The position numbers were made by a program, and so were the translations under genes. DNA of 64,000 nucleotides from Drosophila miranda. Its lineage: Eukaryota > Arthropoda > Insecta > Diptera > Drosophilidae. Under the pieces are notes generated by a model, which saw nothing but the letters and a program-made list of their open reading frames with translations, had not been told where the DNA came from and searched no databases. Positions 37,801 to 49,414 of this stretch are shown here, piece after piece; position 1 is the first letter of the stretch; each line of letters opens with the position of its first letter. The stretch covers positions 7,626,001 to 7,690,000 of the forward strand of contig NC_046675.1 in the NCBI RefSeq assembly GCF_003369915.1, written 5' to 3'.

Positions 37801-40800
37801 ACCAGCACAGGCTCAGGCACAGGCACAGGCTCTGTGGCGAGTCTCTCCGCTACAACCACAACCATGTACCACCACCACCACAGACGTCACAACAATTTGT
37901 CCTATTGCGGTGGTAAATATCCAGAGATACTCGTATATGTTCCCTCCTCCCCGTCCCCCCATCGATACCATACCTCTTTGGGTCTGCATCCGTGTCTGCG
38001 ACACGTTGCACAGGTGGCAAGAGCCCGTGTCAAGTGCCCGCTCGACTGCGGCCAAATTAACAAAGTGGTAAGGCAAATGTTCGGAATCTTGAGAGTTTTC
38101 TTCGAACCAATACGAACATTTCCTACGTTGATTGAGTCAAAAGATAGTTTCAAAAGGATAGTTTCTCCCATCCTTCTGGCTCCAAGTTTCGGGTTCAATT
38201 TTAAGTAAACTCTAGGGTATTATACGCGCTTTTCCACAGAAATTGAAAGACTTATTTTAAGTGCTAGAATATGTATTTTCTTGGTCAACAAAGTGTTTGG
38301 TCTCCTTGTGATTTATGGGCATATCTTTCATATGAATCATAGCTTAAAGTACGTGTTCTTTGAGGAAGTAATGATCCTAAACATATGTCTTTTGGATCTT
38401 GGCATAAGAAGAGCTATTAAGAGCTCTTCTTTATATAGATTTTTTTGGATTGAATGGTTATAAGTTATTAGAGAAGATGATAAAGCACTCCTTGCTCAGA
38501 GAGACTCAGAGACTAGATGTTGCACAATCCACATCAAAATCCTTCGAAGTACAGACTTCGCATCGTGGATTCTACAAGTCTTTTCTGCGATGGAAACATC
38601 ATCTACTCAAATCTAATATACCCCTATACCCATAATCTTTGAGCAGTAGGCATGAATATGTTCTTATTTCTGGTATATTAGGGCATAAGTGGGCCCACTT
38701 TTTGAGTTTGCGAGTCGAGCAACAATCACACTTTTCGCGTACTTTGTTTTTACATTCTTGGGACCGACTGTCGGTCCCGCACACCTTTTGTCTCGTCGCT
38801 GGTTGCCGAAGAATAAATCTCGGAGCAGTGGCTGCCTTCTCCACCGCTGTTTTAGAGTCAACAGCTCTGATATAGAAACCAACTTGTTGGAATATCCTTT
38901 AAGAAATACGACACTGTATTAATTACATCGTGTGCGATTATATATGCAGATAAATTATAGTATTTCCTGCAAAAGTTGTTGGAAGATTCTGTGTTTTCCA
39001 TACCATACATAAATCTTTAATGTCTCTCCGTTTTGGGGCAGATTGCAAAATGCCGACGGCTAGTGCAGCCATCGACAACGACCAATCCTTGGCCATAAGC
39101 CGCATAGACAATATTTCCCTGCTAATCCTCTCGTTTCTCTGTTAACTTTCCAGTTTCCGGCCAGGAGCAGAACTACCAAGTGCAGTATGTGGACTCGGAG
39201 CTCTACCACAGCAACTCCAGCCAGACGCAAATGTAAGCAATTGAAACCATTAGAAACTCCAAAACCCCACAGAACAAGGGGAAATACTGCTCGTCCTCGT
39301 GCTCATACTCGTACTCGTACAAGATGAGAGATGAAATCGAAACACAGTTGACCCACACAGCACATGACAACGCTTGACCTTTCCGTTTTCGCCTCCGTTC
39401 CATCCCGTTCCACAGGACATATCCGTTCTGCCCGGTGGCCGACTACCAGGGCAATGGTCAGACATACTACTCGACCGCGTCGACGGGCCAGTATGCGGCG
39501 ACGACGCAGTCGGCTGGGGGCAATACGGCGAGCAATGCGGCCCACTCCACGACGCTGCCCTACCTGGTGCCCGTGGAGGAGGGCCTGCTGCTGAACGGCT
39601 CCTCGCAGTCGCACAGCCGCGACTCGCCGCACAGCCTGACGGTGAGTAGGGAGCGGGGACGGGAGTGGGAGCCACCTGAGCCAACTGTGACTACATTGAC
39701 TAACCCTTGGGCCACCCTTGGGCTGCAGCACGAGGTTGCCTACATCCAGGAGGCGCAGAGCACGCCCCAGACGCCCACCTCGACGACGACCACCAACTCG
39801 GCCAGCGGCGGCAGCCTCGGAACGGGCGGCGGTGGCGCCTCCCCCGATTCGGACCAGAGCGCGCTCGGCAACAGCAACAAGATTGCCTCGGCAACGGTAA
39901 GTAGTGGCCCCCATCTTTGGGGCGGGGGGATGCCATGGGAATGGGAATGGGGATCCCCTGGTTACGCTCCGCCCTCCAGCAGCAGCAGCAGCATCAGCCA
40001 TACTGACATCTCTCTCTGTCGCCGGCAGATCAAATGGTTGTCACGCAACTACGAGACGGCCGACGGTGTCAGCCTGCCCAGGTCCACCCTGTACAACCAC
40101 TACATGCAGCACTGCAACGAGCAGAAGCTGGAGCCGGTGAATGCAGCCAGCTTCGGCAAGCTGATACGCTCCGTGTTCTCCGGCCTGCGCACACGTCGCC
40201 TGGGCACGCGCGGCAACTCCAAGTACCACTACTATGGCATCCGCATCAAGCCCGGCTCGCTGCTGAACCATCACTCCATGGAGGACTCCAAGTCGATGCA
40301 CGGCTACGGGCCATCCTCCGGGGCCAACGGGGCCCTGGTAAGCGTCAGCAGCAGCACGTCCGGTCAGATGGCCGGCTCCAACGGCAGCGTGGGCATGGCC
40401 GGATCCGCCAGCCAGCGGAATGGCACGTCCAAGAAGCACAGCTTCAAGCCCGAGACCTACGAGGCGTGCATCCAAGTAAGCAGCTCAGCCACAAAAAATC
40501 GATTCAACGCCCTAATCCACTCCATTCCGCAGTACATTGGCGACGGTAGCAGCGCCCTGCCCTCGTTTCCACCCATCGAGCTGAGCCACAGCTTCAGCAG
40601 CGAGCTCACGCTGGAGGATGTGGACACGTTCCGGGCACTGTACCGCGAGCATTGCGAGTCCTTTCTGGATGCCGTGCTGAATCTGGAATTCGGCACCGTG
40701 GAGTTTCTGCTGCGTGACTTCTGGCGGTCCAGCGACAACAACAACCTGGACGAGTGCGAGGAGGAGAAGTACTTGAGCAAGACAAAGCTGTATCTGTTGT

Positions 40801-41871
40801 GCCACTGCGCAGAAGTGCAAAAGTTCGTACGCGAGGTGGGTGCAATGGACGGACAAAAGCGCTTTCAACTCTAAGAAGGGCCTTGGCTTTGAATAATATA
40901 TGTATTTTATGTATTCTTTGAACAGGTGGACTATCAGTTCTACCAGAACACAGTGGATGTCATCATTCCCGATGTGTTGCGCTCCATACCGAATGCCCTG
41001 ACCCAGGCCATACGAAATTTCGCCAAGAATCTGGAGCTGTGGCTGTGCGAGAGCATGATGGGTGTGCCGGAGCAGTTGGCCCAGATCAAGACCAGCGCCG
41101 TATCCGCCTTTTGCCAGACGCTGCGTCGCTACACCTCGCTCAATCATCTGGCGCAGGCCGCACGAGCTGTGCTCCAGAACGGAGCCCAGATCTCCCAAAT
41201 GTTGAGTGATCTGAACCGCGTGGATTTCCACAATGTGCAGGTGAGTAGAGCAACGAAATGCAACGAAGTTATTGGAGACTGAACAGCGCTCTTTGTGCCC
41301 GTGCAGGAACAGGCCGCCTGGGTGAGTCAGTGTGCCCCGGCTGTGGTTCAGAGATTGGAGAGCGACTTCAAGGCCGCCCTGCAGCAGCAGAGCTCGCTGG
41401 AGCAGTGGGCCAGCTGGCTGCAGCTCGTGGTCGAGTCGGCCATGGAGGAGTACACGGGCAAGCCGACATATGCGCGGGCCGCCCGCCAGTTCCTGCTCAA
41501 GTGGAGCTTCTACAGCTCGATGATCATCCGTGACTTGACGCTGCGCTCGGCCTCGAGCTTCGGCAGCTTCCACCTGATACGACTTCTGTTCGACGAGTAC
41601 ATGTTTTATCTGGTGGAGCACAAGATAGCCGAGGCGCAGCAGAAGACGGCCATAGCGGTCATATGCGAACGCATGGTAAGATTCCTTGGAATTGTACCTA
41701 AAGCCCTCCTGATCCGCTAACAATCCCAATGTTCCCCAGAAGAAAGAGATGGACTTTGAATTTGAATGCCAGTTCGCGTACATCACCAGCGAAACGGAGC
41801 AGCAGAATACCCCCAGCTCGGTCAGCGGCGGGGATGTTGGCAACGAGGCGAAGCGACTGAAGCAGGAATGA
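31870..41871 (+). CDS. Rfx: Rfx, winged-helix X-box transcription factor
   Basis: Ten coding exons: 31870..32163, 32220..32583, 39154..39232, 39416..39641, 39729..39896, 40029..40475, 40533..40835, 40926..41240, 41307..41675 and 41740..41871; 2697 nt, 898 aa, all in phase. The RFX DNA-binding domain is at residues ~378-455 (IKWLSRNYETADGVSLPRST, then RTRRLGTRGNSKYHYYGIRI). Exons 7-9 encode the conserved B/C/dimerisation regions (for example EHCESFLDAVLNLEF and FAKNLELWLCESMMGVPEQL). The acidic C-terminus ends AKRLKQE. RFX factors are nuclear, bind X-box promoters as dimers and drive sensory ciliogenesis genes in flies. Intron 2 is 6.6 kb and contains a probable alternative first exon. Six consecutive small introns (39233 to 41306) are multiples of three. 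The 3' end, from 41130, is the source of the downstream duplicated fragments. Confidence 0.95.
37411..37912 (+). CDS. Rfx: Probable alternative first coding exon of Rfx
   Basis: An ATG at 37411 opens a frame starting MHSRYGFDYQTRHH. It continues through a Gln/His-rich region, a structured-looking segment (SSPLNYTNLLEKCRCKQSL), poly-Pro, a nine-His run and Ser/Thr/Gly-rich sequence. A donor-like site follows at 37913 (G|GTAAAT). The exon is 502 nt and ends in phase 1, which is exactly the phase needed to join Rfx exon 3 at 39154. This would replace the first 219 residues of the main isoform and imply a second promoter in intron 2. The frame stays open past the donor and upstream of the ATG, so an independent unspliced ORF cannot be excluded. 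The conserved-looking segment and the matching phase favour an Rfx isoform. Confidence 0.65.
38558..38650 (+). mobile_element. Short relic of a DINE-1-like 3' end
   Basis: Contains CAAATCTAATATACCCCTAT and a degraded terminal hairpin similar to the 3' end of the element at 49415-50520. Confidence 0.45.
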
Positions 41872-43380
41872 GTTGCTATGGAAGCGGAAGCGGAAGCAGT
41901 GAAACTAGTATTCATAGTAACCGAGTTTATGTAATCCCTAATTGTTATCCCGATCAGTGTGCACCTGTCCCCATGTCCCCATGTCACCCTGTCACCCATA
42001 TTCAGCTCTGCATTTAATAGTCAAACCGTGTGTTGTACGTATCCGTGTGTTAGTTTGTAGTCCTAAGTTCCCAGACCCTAAGCGTAGTCAGTCGATCATT
42101 TTTAGTAGTAACATTTTAGGCAGACTCAAAGGACTCATAGCTCATGCAGAGGTAGCGCTAGTGCTGGCCGATTAGTGTGAGTTTGTATGAGTGAGCATTG
42201 CCCCCACATTGAAGTGAAGAGCCGTCCAGCAGGCAGGAGGCAACAGCAGGCGGCAGCAAGGCGCAAGCCGCAAGCAACGTCTGGCCTTGCCTGCCCGATC
42301 AACTGATCCGATCTGATCTCTGATCGATCCGTGTATTCATAAGATACATTTTAGTTTAAGTACATGTGCATTAATATCTGTAATTTACGTCTAATTGTCT
42401 ACTGTCTACGTCTACGATAATGTTAGTTCCCCTTGTTTGTTTAAGAGAGAGCGGAGAATGCATCAGTTTTGTCTGGTTTCAACTATCTTGTATCTTGTAT
42501 GTCACAGCGCACAGCGCACGGCGCACACTCGCACACATAGATACACAGATCACACACAACCACATACACATGGAGCACCCACGCACACTGAAAGCGAAAG
42601 CGACAGCGACAGCGAAAGCTACAGTTCGATTTTATAGATTTTAGCGAAACTGCTTGCTCAACGAATTAACAAAGTATCGGTATATCCAGCTTAAACCTAA
42701 GCTAAGTGAACAACAGGCCTTAAATGTGCAAAGATCAACACTCAATTTTGAAACAATACAATTTACCATATACCTTATACCTTATACTCTATATGTATAT
42801 GTATATCTATATAGTATACAATGTGTAGACTAAGAAACATGAATGTAATATGTATATTTTAACTACAAGTGGATGCTCTGGGGGAGCAGCATACAATATA
42901 TTTTAACAGAGGCGCTTTTCAAAGTATTTGATGCCATTTTATGTGTACGAGTACAAGATGCAAACGAACCAAAATACGATTTGCTTTGCACATCGAGTAA
43001 CTAAGCGGATGCCTTCGTGCTCCATCCAACTGTCTAGTCCTAAAGCACACATCTGACATTATCTCTGCCTGGCACAAAAAAGAACGAACCAAATACCAAC
43101 CACATATGTACATATTCGGCTCTTGACGAATCTGTCCGGTCTGGCAGGCGAATGGACGGCGACGGGCACAGTACATGTGCAAAAGCATGTGATATGAACA
43201 CAGAGTTCCTCTCGCACTATTGTCCACTGTCCCGTCCACGCCTGCCACTCAGCCCAGGCAGCGAAGCTCAATTACGATCTGCTCAAAATGCAAATTGCTC
43301 AGCTAATACCTAAGTTTTATTGGTTGTTGAAGGAAAACAAATAACAAACTTTTGAAATGTCAAAACTATTTATATATGTG
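41872..43380 (+). other. Rfx: Probable Rfx 3' UTR and spacer
   Basis: No ORF of substance. An AATAAA lies near 43382. The sequence is duplicated in units B and C. Confidence 0.4.
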
Positions 43381-43879
43381 AAATAAAAATTGTCCCCAAA
43401 AAATAACCGAAACCGAAACATGTCCTTCACCTGTATTCAATACTTTTTGGAGGGTATAAACACGCTTCATACTTGTGTAGATAGCTTCGAACTGTGCGAC
43501 CGCAAAGTGTCTACCCTTGATGGAATTGGGAGAAGTGTATCGATGATATTTTTATCCGAAAACTATTATAAATTCGGAGCAGTATGCTTCAATAGCTTCA
43601 TAGGATCCAGCTTCAATAGCTCCATACCTTATTGACACCTTGGACGCTTTAGATTCTGGAAAAGGGCCCGCAGAAAACCGATCCCTCGTACCTCACCAAT
43701 TAGAAGTGGGATGTACTCGTGTTGTTAGTTTATTTATTTATTTCTGTTATGTTTGTTATTTCTACTCAAGCCCAGAGTTTTTCTTTCTTCTTCTCTCAAT
43801 TTCCTGTATGTATGTGTAAATGTAGCGCAGCACCCAACTTAATCTAACCACAAATGGGCTGCGCGGAGCTGTTTCGGAA

Positions 43880-44213
43880 TTAATCGAACTTCAGCCTGAA
43901 TAGGCAGAAGGCACACCCACCGCCGACCTGCAGGAGAATCGAATAAGTGTTGTAATTAATGGATAAATGGGTTTTTTACGTCTACCTTGTTTCCCCATAT
44001 GCCGGGCAGTGTCTTCATAACTTCAGCATTCGCCTTGAGCGACCCCTTGCACACCTTGCATTTCGGATCGTCATCTTCCTGCAACTCCTGAATCTTGCGG
44101 GCCGGTGGCAAACCAATGCCCAGGTTCGAGGAGTCTGGCACGTCCATATTGATGCCGCTATTTTTCGCCACCAGGTCGGCCTTCTTGACGATTTTCTTAA
44201 TGTTGTCGGACAT
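43880..44213 (-). CDS. Small CxxC protein, copy A (91 aa)
   Basis: Two exons, 44213..43986 and 43927..43880, around a 58-nt GT..AG intron; 276 nt, 91 aa. The protein starts MSDNIKKIVKKADLVAKNSG, has an acidic stretch and a CKVC pair (about residues 53-56). After the splice it has VGGGCAFCLF, giving a second CxxC pair, so the four cysteines could bind one zinc ion. I do not recognise the family. The gene is transcribed opposite to Rfx. Copy A differs from C and D at KANAEVM (KESAEVM elsewhere) and in its last residues (FRLKFD rather than FGLKSD). Its upstream region is the original position of the duplication junction. Confidence 0.85.
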
Positions 44214-44760
44214 TATACAAATCTTTTAAGCCTTTTGCAAGTTTTTTTTCGGGAACCAAAACTGAAAACGTTTACGTTCGGAACAACTCCAAAATGAAAA
44301 TGATTTTAGTAAAGGAAGCTAACAATTTGACAGGAAGCTCGTAGATGACCCAAAACAGTTTTGGGGAATTCAACTTGAAAAGTCAGTGTTGAAAAACACC
44401 GTCCAAGCAACCAGGGCTTAAATATTTCACACAGCTGTCTTTTCATCAAAGTACGATTCGTTTAATGGAAACACTGAAATCAGCAGACTTGTAGAAAGGG
44501 AAAATTAAAGAATTGAAAAGGATTAACTTAAAGCAATCATACCCTAATGCGTATGTTTTTAGAATGCTATAAGTTAAACAATACATAATAATATGGAGAA
44601 ACTAGTTCCCTATTGAACATTGAACCATTTTGAGAACTGAGTTCTATAGTCGATATTTTCAATGAATTTCCAATGGGTATTCTTTAGAGGCAGCCTCCCA
44701 TGACCTATAGGAAAATACCAGTGAATATTGATATCACGTTGGCACACATTAACAAAATAA

Positions 44761-45483
44761 TACACCTCGCTCAATCATCTGGCGCAGGCCGCACGAGCTG
44801 TGCTCCAGAACGGCGCCCAGATCTCCCAAATGTTGAGTGATCTGAACCGCGTGGATTTCCACAATGTGCAGGTGAGTCGAGCAACGAATTACAACGAAGT
44901 TATTGGAGACTGAACAGCGCTCTTTGTGCCCGTGCAGGAACAGGCCGCCTGGGTGAGTCAGTGTGCCCCGGCTGTGGTTCAGAGATTGGAGAGCGACTTC
45001 AAGGCCGCCCTGCAGCAGCAGAGCTCGCTGGAGCAGTGGGCCAGCTGGCTGCAGCTCGTGGTCGAGTTGGCCATGGAGGAGTACACGGGCAAGCCGACAT
45101 ATGCGCGGGCCGCCCGCCAGTTCCTGCTCAAGTGGAGCTTCTACAGCTCGATGATCATCCGGGACTTGACGCTGCGCTCGGCCTCGAGCTTCGGCTTCTG
45201 TTCGACGAGTATATGTTCTATCTGGTGGAGCACAAGATAGCCGAGGCGCAGCAGAAGACGGCCATAGCGGTCGTATGCGAACGCATGGTAAGATTCCTTG
45301 GAATTGTACCCATAGCCCTCTTGATTCGCTAACAATCCCAATGTTCCCCAGAAGAAAGATATGGACTTTGAATTTGAATGCCAGTTCGCGTACATCACCA
45401 GCGAAACGGAGCAGCAGAATACCCCCAGCTCGGTCAGCGGCGGGGATGTTGGCAACGAGGCGAAGCGACTGAAGCAGGAATGA
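44761..45483 (+). pseudogene. Rfx 3' fragment B (truncated, frameshifted)
   Basis: Corresponds to the end of Rfx exon 8 (44761..44871), exon 9 (44938..45287) and exon 10 (45352..45483), with splice sites preserved. The first ~815 codons are missing. A 19-nt deletion in exon 9 (near 45192, at SSFG) shifts the frame, so even the remaining C-terminal region cannot be read through. No promoter is visible. It is a duplication by-product rather than a functional gene. Confidence 0.9.
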
Positions 45484-46385
45484 GTTGCTATGGAAGCGGA
45501 AGCGGAAGCGGAAGCAGTGAAACTAGTATTCATAGTAACCGAGTTTATGTAATCCGTAATTGTTATCCCGATCAGTGTGCACCTGTCGCCATGTCCCCAT
45601 GTCACCCTGTCACCCATATTCAGCTCTGCATTTAATAGTCAAACCGTGTGTTGTACGTATCCGTGTGTTAGTTTGTAGTCCTAAGTTCCCAGACCCTAAG
45701 CGTAGTCAGTCGATCAGTTTTAGTAGTAACATTTTTGGCACTCAAAGGACTCATAGCTCATGCAGAGGCAGCGCTAGCGCTGGCCGATGAGTGTGAGTTT
45801 GTATGAGTGAGCATTGCCCCCACATTGAAGTGAAGAGCCGTCCAGCAGGCAGGAGGCAACAGCAGGCGGCAGCAAGGCGCAAGCCGCAAGCAACGTCTGG
45901 CCTTGCCTGCCCGATCAACTGATCCGATCTGATCTCTGATCGATCCGTGTATTCATAAGATACATTTTAGTTTAAGTACATGTGCATTAATATCTGTAAT
46001 TTACGTCTAATTGTCTACTGTCTACGTCTACGTCTACGATAATGTTAGTTCCCCTTGTTTGTTTAAGAGAGAGCGGAGAATGCATCAGTTTTGTCTGGTT
46101 TCAACTATCTTGTATCTTGTATGTCACAGCGCACAGCGCACGGCGCACACTCGCACACATAGATACACAGATCACACACAACCACATACAAATGGAGCAC
46201 CCACGCACAGTTCGATTTTATAGATTTTAGCGAAACAGCTTGCTCAACGAATTAACAAAGTATCGGTATATCCAGCTCAAACCTAAGCTAAGTAAACAAC
46301 AGGCCTTAAATGTGCAAAGATCAACACTCAATTTTGAAACAATACAATTTACCATATACCTTATACCTTATACTCTATATGTATA

Positions 46386-46873
46386 AGTTAACCACCGACA
46401 CTGGGCGTGTGCTGACCTAGCATATCAGCGAGGTCCACGACCAGAGTCATAGGTTTGGCGGATGCAGCTGCAGTAATTCAACACCACCCACAAGGCGAAA
46501 GTCAGCGGTTCCCACGGGTGCCGAACATCTGCCAGCGACGTTGAAGTTCTTGGAACGGCGGCGATCGCTCTGCAGCGAAGGCAGCGCCGCGGCAGCACTG
46601 TCCGCGAAGCCGGCTGCAATCATAGCTTTTAATTTCATTAATAATTAGTCTTAAGTTTGAATCCAAATAAAGCGCAGCGTATCGCTCGCCTCGATCAATT
46701 AATTCTCATTCATAATATTCGGTCAGCTACCGCTACCGAATTCAATAACTATCATAACTCCAATGTTTGATACCACTCAGCTAGCTAACGCTTCTGAGGA
46801 ATTGTTCACTTAAAATAATCAATAAATACCTAATAACAGCATACTCGTCGTGTTCCGGTGTAATTTAATAATT
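46386..46873. mobile_element. Solo LTR of a Ty3/gypsy-type retrotransposon
   Basis: A 488-bp insertion absent from copies A and C at the same place. It is flanked by TATA on both sides (46382-46385 and 46874-46877), a 4-bp target-site duplication. The ends AGTTAACC and TAATAATT resemble LTR termini of gypsy-group elements. It contains AATAAA and no coding region or internal retroviral sequence, so it is a recombined solo LTR. The family name is not determined. Confidence 0.75.
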
Positions 46874-47958
46874 TATATCTATATAGTATACAATGTATAG
46901 ACTAAGAAACATGAATGTAATATGTATATTTCAACTACAAGTGGATGCTCTGGGGGAGCATCATACAATATATTTTAACAGAGGCGCTTTTCAAAGTATT
47001 TGATGCCATTTTATGTGTACGAGTACAAGATGCAAACGAACCAAAATACGATTTGCTTTGCACATCGAGTAACTAAGCGGATGCCTTCGTGCTCCATCCA
47101 ACTGTCTAGTCCTAAAGCACACATCTGACATTATCTCTGCCTGGCACAAAAAAGAACGAACCAAATACCAACCACATATGTACATATTCGGCTCTTGACG
47201 AATCTGTCCGGTCTGGCAGGCGAATGGACGGCGACGGGCACAGTACATGTGCAAAAGCATGTGATATGAACACAGAGTTCCTCTCGCACTATTGTCCACT
47301 GTCCCGTCCACGCCTGCCACTCAGCCCAGGCAGCGAAGCTCAATTACGATCTGCTCAAAATGCAAATTGCTCAGCTAATACCTAAGTTTTATTGGTTGTT
47401 GAAGGAAAACAAATAACAAACTTTTGAAATGTCAAAACTATTTATATACATATGTGAAATAAAAATTGTCCTCAAAAAATAACCGAAACCGAAACATGTC
47501 CTTCACCTGTATTCAATACTTTTTGGAGGGTATAAACACGCTTCATACTTGTGTAGATAGCTTCGAACTGTGCGACCGCAAAGTGTCTACCCTTGATGGA
47601 ATTGGGAGAAGTGTATCGATGATATTTTTATCCGAAAACTATTATAAATTCGGAGCAGTATGCTTCAATAGCTTCATAGGATCCAGCTTCAATAGCTCCA
47701 TACCTTATTGACACCTTGGACGCTTTAGATTCTGGAAAAGGGCCCGCAGAAAACCGATCCCTCGTACCTCACCAATTAGAAGTGGGATGTACTCGTGTTG
47801 TTAGTTTATTTATTTATTTCTGTTATAATGTTTGTTATTTCTACTCAAGCCCAGAGTTTTTCTTTCTTCTTCTATCAATTTCCTGTATGTATGTGTAAAT
47901 GTAGCGCAGCACCCAATTTCATCTAACCACAAATGGGCTGCGCGGAGCTGTTTCGGAA

Positions 47959-48292
47959 CTAATCGGACTTCAGCCCGAATAGGCAGAAGACACACCCACC
48001 GCCGACCTGCAGGAGAATCGAATATGTGTCGTAATAAATGGATAAATGGGTTTTTTACGTCTACCATGTTTCCGCATATGTCGGGCAGTGTCTTCAAAAC
48101 ATCAGCACTCTCCTTGAGCGACCCCTTGCACACCTTGCATTTCGGATCGTCATCTTCCTGCAACTCCTGAATCTTGCGGGCCGGTGGCAAACCAATGCCC
48201 AGGTTCGAGGAGTCTGGCACGTCCATATTGATGCCGCTATTTTTCGCCACCAGGTCGGCCTTCTTGACGATTTTCTTAATGTTGTCGGACAT
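47959..48292 (-). CDS. Small CxxC protein, copy B (91 aa, most diverged)
   Basis: Exons 48292..48065 and 48006..47959, same structure as copy A. The frame is intact, but the region before the splice has changed (ESADVLKTLPDICGNM versus ESAEVMKTLPGIWGNK in C), and CAFC has become CVFC. Both CxxC pairs remain. Several amino-acid changes in a short stretch suggest relaxed or altered constraint. It is opposite in strand to the adjacent Rfx fragment. Confidence 0.75.
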
Positions 48293-49224
48293 TATACAAA
48301 TCTTTTAAGCCTTTTGCAAGTTTTTTTTCGGGAACCAAAACTGAAAACGTTTACGTTCGGAACAACTCCAAAATGAAAATGATTTTAGTAAAGGAAGCTA
48401 ACAATTTGACAGGAAGCTCGTAGATGACCCAAAACAGTTTTGGGGAATTCAACTTGAAAAGTCAGTGTTGAAAAACACCGTCCAAGCAACCAGGGCTTAA
48501 ATATTTCACACAGCTGTCTTTTCATCAAAGTACGATTCGTTTAATGGAAACACTGAAATCAGCAGACTTTTAGAAAGGGAAAATTAAAGAATTGAAAGGG
48601 ATTAACTTAAAGCAATCATACCCTAATGCGTATGTTTTTAGAATGCTATAAGTTAAACAATACATAATAATATGGAGAAACTAGTTCCCTATTGAACATT
48701 GAACCATTTTGAGAACTGAGTTCTATAGTCGATATTTTCAATGAATTTCCAATGGGTATTCTTTAGAGGCAGCCTCTAATGACCTATAGGAAAGTACCAG
48801 TGAATATTGATATCACGTTGGCACACATTAACAAAATAAATGTTTTCCCTCAGTTGTTACGAAATATAGTATAGCATTCCCGTTCTAGAACCGATCGGCT
48901 GACATTTTTATAGTTTACAAAACGAATTAAACCAAACTGATCAAAATCGGATTAGCTGCTAACAGAATACAGATAATTCGTGGGTTACACGATAAATATT
49001 TTTCCCCACACTGCAACTTTTTTTGATCTTTAAGAATTCCCCGCTCCATTCATATTCGGAAAAATGTACTAAAATTACCCTGGAATAAGGTTTTACCCAC
49101 GTTTTATTCTTTTAATTTGTAGATATTTTTTTAATTTTTATTGAATTTTTTTTGTTTTAAATTTTTTAGTATCAACTCTATACAAAAATTGTTCACTCTT
49201 AGCTTAGGCATTTACATAGGTTTC

Positions 49225-49302
49225 TATCTGTATCCGGGTATGGATATGGGTATCGGGTATGGATATAGGTATTGGTATTGGTATCGGTATCGGTATAATT
49301 TG
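49225..49302. repeat. GGTATC/GGTATT hexanucleotide minisatellite
   Basis: Direct hexamer repeats. The copy at 59995-60054 is one or two units shorter. Confidence 0.8.
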
Positions 49303-49414
49303 TTAAATGCTACTTAGGTGCTAGTATTACAACGAAAAAAAGTGTATGAATGTTGTTGTATTGATTTCACTTGTGGAATAATTGAATGCAAAAGTTGAGA
49401 AAACAAAAAAAAAA

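Larger units (their letters stand above)
32584..39153 (+). other. Rfx: Rfx intron 2 (6.6 kb)
   Basis: Apart from the alternative first exon (37411-37912) and a short relic repeat (38558-38650), no feature is supported. CACGTG occurs at 33651-33656 and 34018-34023. Confidence 0.6.
41130..44760. repeat. Duplication unit U, copy A (source copy in intact Rfx)
   Basis: Begins in the middle of Rfx exon 8 (TACACCTCGC) and runs through the Rfx 3' end, its 3' UTR, the spacer and small gene A to AACAAAATAA. The same segment recurs at 44761-48839 and 55957-59599. Identity by eye is very high, with scattered single-base changes and small indels. Confidence 0.95.
44761..48839. repeat. Duplication unit U, copy B
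   Basis: Starts at junction J, where AACAAAATAA is joined to TACACCTCGC from Rfx exon 8. It contains Rfx fragment B, a solo LTR absent from the other copies, and small gene B. It then continues past 48839 into sequence next to jumu, so it is the copy linked to the original jumu flank. Confidence 0.95.

Noticed and set aside
40512-41999. 495-codon minus-strand frame (and its copies at 45141-45617 and 55945-56832)
   Set aside because: Antisense to conserved Rfx exons 7-10 and crosses their introns. It is open by codon bias, and the duplicated copies only reflect duplication of Rfx.
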